From: Acholeplasmatales bacterium
GTDB taxonomy: Bacteria; Bacillota_I; Bacilli_A; Acholeplasmatales; Anaeroplasmataceae
Assembly (NCBI GenBank): GCA_016282815.1
Contig: JAEELU010000135.1
Span: forward strand, 1-15,684
Direction: 5' to 3'
Length of the DNA: 15,684 nt
Both the position numbers and the translations under genes were made by a program. Position 1 is the first letter of the stretch, and every line of letters begins with the position of its first letter. Positions 6,976-13,351 of the stretch are shown one piece after another. A model generated the notes under the pieces. The model saw only the letters and a program-made list of their open reading frames with translations. It was not told the DNA's origin and made no database searches.

Positions 6976-9101
6976 TACATACTCTTCCTTTCTGCAATCT
7001 CAGCCATCTTAGCATCATTTAATCTAGTTGAGCCGCTTACTCTTGAATAAGATAGGTAACCATTCATTCTTTCAATCTTTGTTAGGTTTCTACTACCACA
7101 CTTTGGACATACATCCATAGCAAGCTCTTGGTGTCCACAATCCTCGCAATAAGCAAGTGATAGATTAACACCTTCGTAGAAGCCCTTATCCATAGCACGT
7201 CTAATTAATGTCTTTACGGCATCAATATTATAATCTATAGGATACTTAACATATTGAATCTTTCCACCATTAGAAAGCTCCCAGAATCTAAATTCCTTAT
7301 CCTGCTTTTCAATTGGCGAAATATCCTCAGTTACATGGCAATGGAATGAGTTAGAAACATAAGGTCTATCACTTACATTTTCTACAATTCCATATTTCTT
7401 TCTAAATTGAGTTATTTGAGTACCACATAGAGATTCTGCAGGTGTACCATAAATTGCGTATAATACATGATCCTGCTCCTTAAATTCAGCAATCTTTTGA
7501 TTGATATGCTCTAATGTCTTAAGTGCAAACTCTCCATCCTCTGCAATACTCTTACCATTATATAATTCCTGTAATTCATTTAATGCAGTATAGCCAAATG
7601 AAGCTGTAGCTGACTTAAGAATAGGCTTAATCTTCTCGTTTGGTGCAAGATGTCCGCCATAGAAACCACCCTGACAATAAGCAAGAGGGTTTGTAGATGC
7701 TCTCATTTCTCCTAAATAATCATATGTTCTAATATGAATCTTTCTGATCATTTCTAGATAATAATCTAATACCTCAAAGAAATCCTTTGATTCCTTTCTA
7801 GCCTTAGCTAAAATCATTGGTAAGTGTAGGGAAATAGCACCAATATTAAATCTACCTACGAATACTGGCTTATCATCCTCATCTGCAGGATACATTCCAC
7901 CACGCTCATACCAAGGTGAAAGGAAGGCACGGCATCCCATTGGAGAAATAACCTTACCATACTTCTTATACATAGATGCGATATAGCCCTCTCCTGTTAG
8001 AGATAGCCAATCTGGATACATTGTCTTTGAAGAGCATAATACACCCTCTTCAAATAGATCCTCATTTATGCATCCAGGACCATGTAAATCCTTATCATAT
8101 AGGAATACAATCTTAGGGAATAATACAGGACGCTTTCTTCCTGGCTTACCCTGACCACCACGTCTAACCTTTAAGCACTCAATTGTACACATCTTTGCAA
8201 ATCTAGATGTACCTGTACCTAATGTTACAGTGATGAATGGATAATCTCCTCTTGATGATCCTACTGTATTAAACTTATATTCAAGACCCTGCCAGCCTTG
8301 CTTAAATTCATTTCTTACATCCTCTATAGCTTGTTCGTTAGCCTTAACTCTTGATAATCCTAAACCAACGTACTTATGATAATACTTTTGGAAGCTCTTC
8401 TCTGCATATTCATCTAATATTAAATCAATTTGTGGAACAGTAAATCCACCATATTGCTGAGCTGCAGTTGATAATACGATATCGCCAATTACATCGAAGG
8501 CAACATCAAGGCTCTTTGGCTCGTTATACCAAATATTACCCATCTCAAAACCGCCCTTTAATACTGTTTGAACATCGAATAAGCAGCAGTTCATTGTGTC
8601 ACGTCTTGCGTTCATATCATGAATGTAGAAATATCCATCGTTAATTGCCTGAAGCTCCTCAACATTAAGGAAGAACTTTTTATATAGCTCCTTATTTAGT
8701 TGATTATAAATTAAGCTACGCTTAGTTGAAACTAATGCACTATCAGTATTCGAGTTTTCCTTATCTCCAATATACATAATTGATTGGCTCTTTGTATAAA
8801 CCTCATCAAGCATATGAACGAAGTCAACCTTGTAGTTTCTATAATCACGATAGCTCTTTGCTACAGTTGGGAAATGACTATCAAGTGCTCCTTCAACGAA
8901 ATTATGCATCTGTGGAATAGTAACTGACTTTAATCCTCTATCAGTTATAGCCTTTAATACTGAATTAGCTATTACCTCTAGATCCTCTGGAGTAAAATCA
9001 ACTAAAACTCTTGAAGCAGATTTAGTTACAGCTTTCTTAATTTTTTCTGGCTTGAATGGTTCTAAGGTACCATCCTTTTTTATAATAACGATTTCTTCCA
9101 T
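6975..9101 (-). CDS. nrdD: Class III anaerobic ribonucleoside-triphosphate reductase
   Basis: Reduces ribonucleoside triphosphates to dNTPs with a glycyl radical, normally using formate as reductant. It has 708 residues. The N-terminus is an allosteric ATP-cone (IIKKDGTLEPF...KI, about residues 6-95), then the alpha/beta-barrel core including RRDTMNCCLFDV. The C-terminus has a zinc ribbon (Cys652, Cys655, Cys665, Cys668) and the radical loop RMNGYLS, with Gly681 the expected radical site (codon 7059-7061). The start is ATG at 9101: the in-frame GTG at 9110 is part of the GAGGTG ribosome binding site. It heads the nrdD-nrdG-dut operon behind a leader with a possible NrdR box. No class I or II reductase is visible in the window. 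Confidence 0.96.
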   Translation of the reverse strand: MEEIVIIKKDGTLEPFKPEKIKKAVTKSASRVLVDFTPEDLEVIANSVLKAITDRGLKSVTIPQMHNFVEGALDSHFPTVAKSYRDYRNYKVDFVHMLDEVYTKSQSIMYIGDKENSNTDSALVSTKRSLIYNQLNKELYKKFFLNVEELQAINDGYFYIHDMNARRDTMNCCLFDVQTVLKGGFEMGNIWYNEPKSLDVAFDVIGDIVLSTAAQQYGGFTVPQIDLILDEYAEKSFQKYYHKYVGLGLSRVKANEQAIEDVRNEFKQGWQGLEYKFNTVGSSRGDYPFITVTLGTGTSRFAKMCTIECLKVRRGGQGKPGRKRPVLFPKIVFLYDKDLHGPGCINEDLFEEGVLCSSKTMYPDWLSLTGEGYIASMYKKYGKVISPMGCRAFLSPWYERGGMYPADEDDKPVFVGRFNIGAISLHLPMILAKARKESKDFFEVLDYYLEMIRKIHIRTYDYLGEMRASTNPLAYCQGGFYGGHLAPNEKIKPILKSATASFGYTALNELQELYNGKSIAEDGEFALKTLEHINQKIAEFKEQDHVLYAIYGTPAESLCGTQITQFRKKYGIVENVSDRPYVSNSFHCHVTEDISPIEKQDKEFRFWELSNGGKIQYVKYPIDYNIDAVKTLIRRAMDKGFYEGVNLSLAYCEDCGHQELAMDVCPKCGSRNLTKIERMNGYLSYSRVSGSTRLNDAKMAEIAERKSM

Positions 9102-9107
9102 TATAAA

Positions 9108-9113
9108 CACCTC
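9108..9113 (-). promoter_or_regulatory. Ribosome binding site that fixes the nrdD start
   Basis: GAGGTG on the minus strand lies 6 nt before ATG at 9101. Its last three bases form an in-frame GTG (9108-9110) that could be mistaken for the start, but using it would leave no ribosome binding site upstream. Confidence 0.7.
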
Positions 9114-9129
9114 GCAAACAATTTTTTAT

Positions 9130-9158
9130 AATATAAAACTTGCACAATGTATTGTTAT
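9130..9158 (-). promoter_or_regulatory. Candidate promoter of the nrdD-nrdG-dut operon
   Basis: On the minus strand TATATT (9130-9135) lies 17 nt from ATAACA (9153-9158), which matches the -35 consensus at 4 of 6 positions. It sits just downstream of the terminator at 9168-9202 and overlaps the palindrome at 9142-9157, a layout suited to repression. The region is very AT-rich and other -10-like hexamers are present, so confidence is limited. Confidence 0.35.
9142..9157. promoter_or_regulatory. Possible NrdR box upstream of nrdD
   Basis: The 16-mer contains the palindrome ACAAT-GT-ATTGT and matches 12 of 16 positions of the published NrdR-box consensus acaCwAtATaTwGtgt as I recall it. NrdR is the ATP-cone repressor of ribonucleotide reductase genes. 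It overlaps the candidate promoter 41 nt from the nrdD start. A second site at the usual short spacing is not evident; a 12 of 16 match further away (9259-9274) is weaker support. Confidence 0.35.
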
Positions 9159-9167
9159 TCTAACATT

Positions 9168-9202
9168 AAAAAAAAGCATATTCAATAACTAGAGTATGCT
9201 TT
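9168..9202 (-). terminator. Intrinsic terminator or attenuator in front of nrdD
   Basis: Arms 9173-9180 and 9195-9202 give an 8-bp stem, extendable by 2 bp past a mismatch, followed on the minus strand by a run of eight T. It ends 67 nt before the nrdD start. pgi already has a good terminator at 9464-9496, so this one ends either read-through, a small transcript from the intergenic region, or a conditional nrdD leader. Confidence 0.7.
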
Positions 9203-9463
9203 ATAAATTTCTTAATAAGTTCATTTATTTTCATAACTAAACTTTATGGCTTTTTAGCATAAAATACATTGTTTTTGATATTTGTATGTTTAGCTATTAC
9301 ATAATTGATATTTTGTTCATATTTTTTAGACATATAGAAAAAATGGCTTAATTGCTTATAAATTTTGCTAATAGATAGCAATTTACATAATTATCGCAAA
9401 ACTATCTTTTAAAGATTAAAATTCTGTCATATAGTTTTCAATATTAGAAGTTAAAATATAAAC
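9203..9463 (-). other. AT-rich intergenic stretch between two terminators, no convincing gene
   Basis: About 260 nt bounded by the pgi terminator and the terminator before nrdD. It holds a weak promoter-like pair (ATGACA at 9425-9430 and GATAGT at 9401-9406, 18-nt spacing), a hairpin at 9365-9381 (TTGCTA/TAGCAA arms), inverted octamers AAAACTAT and ATAGTTTT spanning about 9399-9440, and a 10-mer at 9263-9272 that recurs inverted at 9144-9153. Two very short open frames (29 and 26 codons) lack ribosome binding sites. It could be a small RNA or part of an nrdD leader; base composition alone predicts some of these structures. Confidence 0.3.
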
Positions 9464-9496
9464 AAAAAATGATGTAGTTTTGGCTACACCATTTTT
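9464..9496 (-). terminator. Intrinsic terminator of pgi
   Basis: An 11-bp stem with one G-U pair (9467-9477 with 9484-9494) and a 6-nt loop, followed on the minus strand by TTTTTTG. It lies about 20 nt after the pgi stop. A T tract on the opposite side makes it symmetric in appearance. Confidence 0.9.
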
Positions 9497-9514
9497 ATTA
9501 CTATTATTTGTATT

Positions 9515-10849
9515 TTACTTACCAAGCTTCTTTAATAATTCAGCTTGCATTGCCTCATATCCTGGCTTACCTAATAATGCGAACATATTCTTCTTATATG
9601 ATTCTACACCAGGTTGGTTGAATGGGTTAACTCCTAATACATATGCAGATACACCACATGCTACCTCGAAGAAATATGCCATGTAGCCATATGTATATGC
9701 AGATATAGATGGAATATTAACACGGATATTAGGTACTCCACCATCAACGTGAGCGATTAATGTACCCTCCATTGCCATCTTATTAACATAATCCATTGTT
9801 TTACCTGCTAAGAAGTTTAATCCATCTAGGTTATCCTTATCAGCCTTAACAACGATTTCCTTTTCAGGCTTAACAATATTAATTACTGTTTCGAATATTG
9901 TTCTTTCACCATCCTGAATCATTTGGCCTAATGAGTGTAGGTCAGTTGAGAATGAAGCTGATGTAATCCAAATACCCTTTCCATCCTTACCCTCTGATTC
10001 ACCCATTAATTGCTTCCACCACTCAGAGAAATAATTCATCTTTGGCTCATAATTAACAAGCATTTCAATTTTCTTTCCTTGACGATATAAAGCATTACGA
10101 ACAAGTGCATACTTTAATGCATCGTTCTTCTCTACATCCTTTTCAGCATAATCGATATATGCGTCCTTAGCACCCTGCATCATTTCATCGATATCGATAC
10201 CTGCTGCAGCAATAGGTAATAAGCCTACTGCAGTTAATACTGAGAATCTTCCACCAACATCATCAGGTACTACGAATTCCTCATAGCCTTCAGTATCAGC
10301 TAAGGTCTTTAATGCACCTCTTGCCTTATCTGTAGTTGCATAAATTCTCTTTCTAGCCTCAACCTTACCATATCTTTCCTCAATATATTCCTTAAAGATT
10401 CTAAATGCTATTGCAGGCTCTGTAGTTGTTCCTGACTTTGAAATAACATTGATTGAGAAATCCTTATCCTTAATATAATCTAAAAGCTCAGCAACATAAG
10501 TAGATGAAATATGATTACCTACAAATATTACCTCTACACCCTTTTGGTTGAAATACTTCTTTAGCATTTCAATTGCAGATCTTGCTCCTAGATAAGATCC
10601 ACCAATACCAATTGCAAGTAATACCTGTGATTGATCCTGTATTCTCTTTGCTGCTTCCTTAATTCTTTCAAACTCTCTATGATCATAGGCAACAGGTAAA
10701 TCTAACCAGCCTAAAAAATCATTACCAGCACCCTTCTTACTACGTAAAACCTCATGTGCCTTTACTACTTCCTTCTCTAATGCCTTATAGTCTTTTTCGT
10801 CAATAAAAGGCTTAGCCTTGGAAATATCTAATTCCAATTTCTTTTCCAT
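9515..10849 (-). CDS. pgi: Glucose-6-phosphate isomerase
   Basis: Interconverts glucose 6-phosphate and fructose 6-phosphate in glycolysis. It has 444 residues, the usual size of the shorter Bacillus-type enzyme. Visible motifs are the phosphate-binding GIGGSYLGA (81-89), SKSGTTTEP (138-146), PGI signature 1 around GGRFSVLTAVG (199-209), the catalytic glutamate region GESEG (283-287), His305 in TDLHSLGQ, and signature 2 ending NQPGVESYKK (411-420) with the conserved lysine. ATG at 10849 has a perfect AGGAGG ribosome binding site (10858-10863) 8 nt upstream. It is monocistronic, with its own extended -10 promoter and terminators on both sides, between two unrelated operons. Confidence 0.97.
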   Translation of the reverse strand: MEKKLELDISKAKPFIDEKDYKALEKEVVKAHEVLRSKKGAGNDFLGWLDLPVAYDHREFERIKEAAKRIQDQSQVLLAIGIGGSYLGARSAIEMLKKYFNQKGVEVIFVGNHISSTYVAELLDYIKDKDFSINVISKSGTTTEPAIAFRIFKEYIEERYGKVEARKRIYATTDKARGALKTLADTEGYEEFVVPDDVGGRFSVLTAVGLLPIAAAGIDIDEMMQGAKDAYIDYAEKDVEKNDALKYALVRNALYRQGKKIEMLVNYEPKMNYFSEWWKQLMGESEGKDGKGIWITSASFSTDLHSLGQMIQDGERTIFETVINIVKPEKEIVVKADKDNLDGLNFLAGKTMDYVNKMAMEGTLIAHVDGGVPNIRVNIPSISAYTYGYMAYFFEVACGVSAYVLGVNPFNQPGVESYKKNMFALLGKPGYEAMQAELLKKLGK

Positions 10850-10874
10850 ATATGAATCCTCCTAAATCTATTTA

Positions 10875-10903
10875 ATTATAACACTTATAAAGCAAAATAA
10901 AAA
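10875..10903 (-). promoter_or_regulatory. Extended -10 promoter of pgi
   Basis: A consensus TATAAT (10875-10880) directly preceded by TGT (10881-10883) on the minus strand. The -35 position (10898-10903, TTTTTA) is weak and falls in the T tail of the upstream terminator. The predicted leader is about 20 nt including the AGGAGG site. Confidence 0.65.
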
Positions 10904-10921
10904 GCCTTTTATAAAAGGCTT
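10895..10921 (-). terminator. Intrinsic terminator of the eight-gene operon
   Basis: A perfect 8-bp stem (10902-10909 with 10914-10921) with loop TATA, followed on the minus strand by TTTATTTTG. It begins 5 nt after the stop of the PAP2-type gene. Confidence 0.88.
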
Positions 10922-10925
10922 ATTA

Positions 10926-11432
10926 TTATGCACAAATGAAAAATCCAGCTATGCCTACAGCTACACCAACGATAATACCACCAAGTACCTCATTAATCTT
11001 ATGTCCAAGCATTTCCTTAAGCTTACCCTTTTTACCGAAGCCAAGCTCCTGTCTTTCCTCTTCAGTTAAATCCTCAACTAGATTATTTAAAATGATAGCA
11101 TGCTTAGATGCCTCAAGTCTTACACCAAATGCATCATGAATTGTAATTGCACTAAATACTACCGCAACAGCGAATGACCAATCTAAGCTATTTAGCTCAC
11201 GCCATTGGAACATTCCAAGTGAAATACATAATGCTATACAAAATGATGTATGTGATGATGGAAAGCCTCCTGTAGATACTAATAATCTCCAAACAGGCTT
11301 CTTATATCTAATTGAATAAAATACAAACTTAATTAGCTGAGCTAAAAGCATAGAAATAATACTAATGATTAGTATTTGCATAGCTCTTGTAGTTACTAAG
11401 TTTTTAAGCTCTGTTGCTGCATCTAAAAACAT
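10926..11432 (-). CDS. Divergent PAP2 family membrane protein (YuiD type)
   Basis: A 168-residue integral membrane protein of the YuiD/DUF212 divergent acid-phosphatase group. Family motifs are TGGFPSSHTS (54-63), HDAFGVRLEASKHA (99-112) and LGHKINEVLGG (142-152). They resemble the histidine and arginine blocks of PAP2 phosphatases, so a lipid or isoprenoid phosphate substrate is plausible but unproven. Hydrophobic segments lie at about 18-40, 62-76, 84-98 and 149-167. ATG at 11432 is 3 nt after the stop of the NifU-like gene, with GAGGAG about 9 nt upstream. It is the last gene of the operon. Its linkage to ispD and ispF is suggestive given the prenyl-phosphate link, but the operon's other members are unrelated. 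Confidence 0.9.
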   Translation of the reverse strand: MFLDAATELKNLVTTRAMQILIISIISMLLAQLIKFVFYSIRYKKPVWRLLVSTGGFPSSHTSFCIALCISLGMFQWRELNSLDWSFAVAVVFSAITIHDAFGVRLEASKHAIILNNLVEDLTEEERQELGFGKKGKLKEMLGHKINEVLGGIIVGVAVGIAGFFICA

Positions 11433-11435
11433 AAT

Positions 11436-11681
11436 TTACATCTCCTCGTATGTAACGTCCTTAACTCCTAATACCTCTGGTACATATTCAGTTAATAATG
11501 CTTCAATACCCTCAAATGTGCTATCCATTGCACCACAGCCTACACAAGCACCTGTTAATCTAATATATACTATTCCGTCTTGAAAATCTACATATTCAAT
11601 GTCTCCACCCTCACCATTGATATATGGTCTGATTTTGTCTAATATTTTCTTTATTTCAGATATAACCTTTTCATTATCCAT
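11436..11681 (-). CDS. NifU-like Fe-S scaffold or carrier protein
   Basis: A small protein (81 residues) consisting only of the NifU C-terminal domain, which carries or assembles Fe-S clusters. It shows the family pattern IRPYINGEGGDIEYVDF...G.VYIRLTGAC followed by the cluster motif Cys46-x2-Cys49 (ACVGCG). I chose ATG at 11681 because GGTGAG (11686-11691) is well placed before it and the protein then begins like its relatives. An alternative ATG at 11693 forms a TAATG overlap with the upstream stop and adds four residues but lacks a ribosome binding site. Its role fits an anaerobe with Fe-S enzymes such as NrdG. Confidence 0.93.
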   Translation of the reverse strand: MDNEKVISEIKKILDKIRPYINGEGGDIEYVDFQDGIVYIRLTGACVGCGAMDSTFEGIEALLTEYVPEVLGVKDVTYEEM

Positions 11682-11685
11682 AATT

Positions 11686-11691
11686 CTCACC
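11686..11691 (-). promoter_or_regulatory. Ribosome binding site that favours the 11681 start of the NifU-like gene
   Basis: GGTGAG on the minus strand lies 4 nt before ATG at 11681. It sits inside the extra four codons that the alternative start at 11693 would translate. Confidence 0.55.
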
Positions 11692-11692
11692 A

Positions 11693-12412
11693 TTATTGAT
11701 TGCCATTATTCTTTGGCTTAAATCCTCTATTCTTTCTTCTATGATTCTTATTGTTCTTAAAATTATTATTGTTGTTATTACTATTGTTATTATTATTGTT
11801 ATTGTTGTTATTTCTTTGATTATTGTTTCTTTGATTTCTTTCCTGCTTCTTGCTAGGATCAAAATCAGGACTAGATGATACGTATGTTTGCTGATCCTCA
11901 ACTGGCTTAGCTGCTTCCTTAGTAGTTTTATCATTACTATCCCTTAAATCATTAGGAAGTGAGCCTTTTGGAATACTATTAAACTTTTGAGCATCAAGCA
12001 TAATATTTGGCTTATCCTTATGTGATGATTGAAGCTTTAATGATTCCTTATCAAAGTTTTCCTTTGTTATTGATGTAATAGTAAAGCCTGTCTCATCAGT
12101 TTTAGATTTTTCCTTATCTTTCTCTAGATGCTCAAATTCCTCATTAGATCTTATTCTTTTTAAGATATAAAAAGGACAACCTATAACTGTTGAATTCTCA
12201 ATATATTTATTTAATTGAGAATAATGATTAGGACTATTAGGAATAGAATCAAAGCCCTTTAATCTTAATATACCATTAGATATATCTCCAACAATATATA
12301 AATCCTTATCAAATACCTCCTCAAGATATTTCTCTAGGAAGGCATCCTCCTTATAGGCATCTCTAAAATTTTTCTCTAAAAGAAAGTTTCCTTTAGCTGT
12401 TTTTAATAACAT
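11693..12412 (-). CDS. yutD: YutD-family (DUF1027) protein with asparagine-rich C-terminal tail
   Basis: Residues 8-86 match the YutD/DUF1027 domain: NFRDAY (15-20), a KY segment, YIVGD (39-43), LRLKGF (49-54) and GCPFYILKR (78-86), parallel to the N.RD.F, YD.IVGD, LRLKGF and GCAYFVL blocks of the family. The biochemical function of the family is not known to me. At 239 residues the protein is longer than the core domain: residues about 87-190 are charged and probably disordered, and residues 193-239 form an Asn/Lys/Arg-rich tail with a ten-Asn run and a six-Asn run. ATG at 12412 has a GAGGGTGAT site just upstream, 11 nt after the phosphatase stop. Its TAA stop lies next to the NifU-like start region. 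The tail suggests RNA binding or condensate formation, which is inference. Confidence 0.85.
   Translation of the reverse strand: MLLKTAKGNFLLEKNFRDAYKEDAFLEKYLEEVFDKDLYIVGDISNGILRLKGFDSIPNSPNHYSQLNKYIENSTVIGCPFYILKRIRSNEEFEHLEKDKEKSKTDETGFTITSITKENFDKESLKLQSSHKDKPNIMLDAQKFNSIPKGSLPNDLRDSNDKTTKEAAKPVEDQQTYVSSSPDFDPSKKQERNQRNNNQRNNNNNNNNNNSNNNNNNFKNNKNHRRKNRGFKPKNNGNQ
11762..11812 (-). repeat. Poly-asparagine codon tract (AAY repeat)
   Basis: Seventeen codons encoding ten Asn, one Ser and six Asn, made of mixed AAT and AAC triplets. It is the core of a longer Asn-rich tail (about 11696-11836). The imperfect trinucleotide repeat could change length in frame by slippage. Confidence 0.8.
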
Positions 12413-12423
12413 CTATATCACCC

Positions 12424-12882
12424 TCATAAATAGCCATTTTTTTCTAAATAGCTATAAAATCCTTCAATACCAAGCATAATATCCTTATATGTAGTATCAA
12501 AATCACCTGTATACCAGGGATCACTTATATCCCTATTTAATCCTGAATATTCTAAGAATAAATGAACCTTATCCATTTTATCAAATATTCGTTTTAAATT
12601 ATATATATTATTTCTATCCATTACAATTATAAAATCATAAAAATCATAATCTTTTTTAGTTACCTGAGTAGCTCTATGGTTATCATATTTAATATGATAC
12701 CTATCTAATATATTTCTAGTACCATAATGAATACCATTACCTATTTCCTCACGGGATGTTGCCATAGAATCTATGATAAATAAATTAGATTTATTCTTTT
12801 TATTTACATAATTCTTAAATAGAAATTCTGCCATAGGGCTTCTACATATATTCCCATGACAAATAAATAATACCTTAATCAT
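12424..12882 (-). CDS. Low-molecular-weight protein tyrosine phosphatase
   Basis: A cytosolic phosphatase of the LMW-PTP/arsenate-reductase fold that dephosphorylates protein tyrosine or arginine. The P-loop Cys8-x5-Arg14 (CHGNICR, followed by Ser15) is at the N-terminus as the family requires, and the general acid Asp121-Pro122 lies in the DPWYTG motif. Length is 152 residues, typical for the family. The start ATG (12882) overlaps the ispF stop by 8 bp (ATGATTAA). The cognate kinase is not in the window, so the substrate is open: YwlE-like phosphoarginine and Wzb-like phosphotyrosine activities are both possible. It ends in TGA. Confidence 0.94.
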   Translation of the reverse strand: MIKVLFICHGNICRSPMAEFLFKNYVNKKNKSNLFIIDSMATSREEIGNGIHYGTRNILDRYHIKYDNHRATQVTKKDYDFYDFIIVMDRNNIYNLKRIFDKMDKVHLFLEYSGLNRDISDPWYTGDFDTTYKDIMLGIEGFYSYLEKNGYL

Positions 12883-13351
12883 TATTAACTAAGCATACTG
12901 CCTCACAGGCAATTGCTTCCCCTCTACCAACAAAGCCCATCTTTTCCCAGGTTGTTGCCTTAACACTAACATATTTCTTATCTATATTTAATATATTAGC
13001 TATAGATTCCTGTATTTTTAATCTTACAGGGGAAATTCTTACTACCTCAGAATAAATAGTTAAATCAATGTTGTTGATTTTAAAACCCTCATTTTTTACT
13101 CTTTCGTAGCATTCTCTAAGTATTATCTTAGAATCCATTCCTAATGTCTTATCACTATTATCAGGATAGAATGTGCCTAAATCACCTAGGGCTAAAGCTC
13201 CAAGTAGGCTCTCAGCTACGGCATGTAATACTACATCAGCGTCACTATGGCCTAATAAACCAATTTCAGATTCAATTTTTACACCACCAAGGAATAAATC
13301 TCTTCCTCTTAATAGCTTATGTGTATCCCAAGCATGACCAATTCTTATCAC
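12875..13351 (-). CDS. ispF: 2-C-methyl-D-erythritol 2,4-cyclodiphosphate synthase
   Basis: Fifth enzyme of the MEP isoprenoid pathway. It cyclises CDP-methylerythritol 2-phosphate, releasing CMP, as a zinc-dependent homotrimer. It has 158 residues. Metal ligands expected from the family are Asp9 and His11 (DTH) and His43, next to GHSDAD (34-39). The C-terminal KATTWEKMGFVGRGEAIA block (131-148) is the family signature, with Trp and Ala where many homologues have Thr and Gly. Translation starts at GTG (13351), supported by AAAGGAG 8 nt upstream. The start overlaps the ispD stop by 4 bp (GTGA). Confidence 0.96.
   Translation of the reverse strand: MIRIGHAWDTHKLLRGRDLFLGGVKIESEIGLLGHSDADVVLHAVAESLLGALALGDLGTFYPDNSDKTLGMDSKIILRECYERVKNEGFKINNIDLTIYSEVVRISPVRLKIQESIANILNIDKKYVSVKATTWEKMGFVGRGEAIACEAVCLVNND

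Noticed and set aside
9165..9232. 26-codon minus-strand open frame overlapping the terminator before nrdD
   Set aside because: Most of its 3' half is the terminator hairpin and T tract; no ribosome binding site.
9244..9333. 29-codon minus-strand open frame in the nrdD leader
   Set aside because: No ribosome binding site before its ATG, Asn/Lys-rich composition expected from AT-rich DNA, and no recognisable motif.
9203..9463. Purine or 2'-deoxyguanosine riboswitch before the reductase genes
   Set aside because: I looked for the conserved three-way-junction core segments of the purine family and did not find them.
10936..11139. Plus-strand open frames opposite nrdG/nrdD, pgi, the PAP2 gene, the NifU-like gene and ispF
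   Set aside because: Antisense shadows of conserved minus-strand genes with no ribosome binding sites or recognisable domains.
11762..11812. CRISPR or non-coding satellite reading of the AAY repeat
   Set aside because: There are no spacers and no conserved repeat unit longer than a triplet; it is a coding homopolymer tract in frame with the YutD gene.
11674..11934. Isoleucine/threonine-rich open frames overlapping the Asn-rich tail on both strands
   Set aside because: They are other-frame readings of the AAY triplet repeat. The YutD-family frame is supported by a conserved domain.
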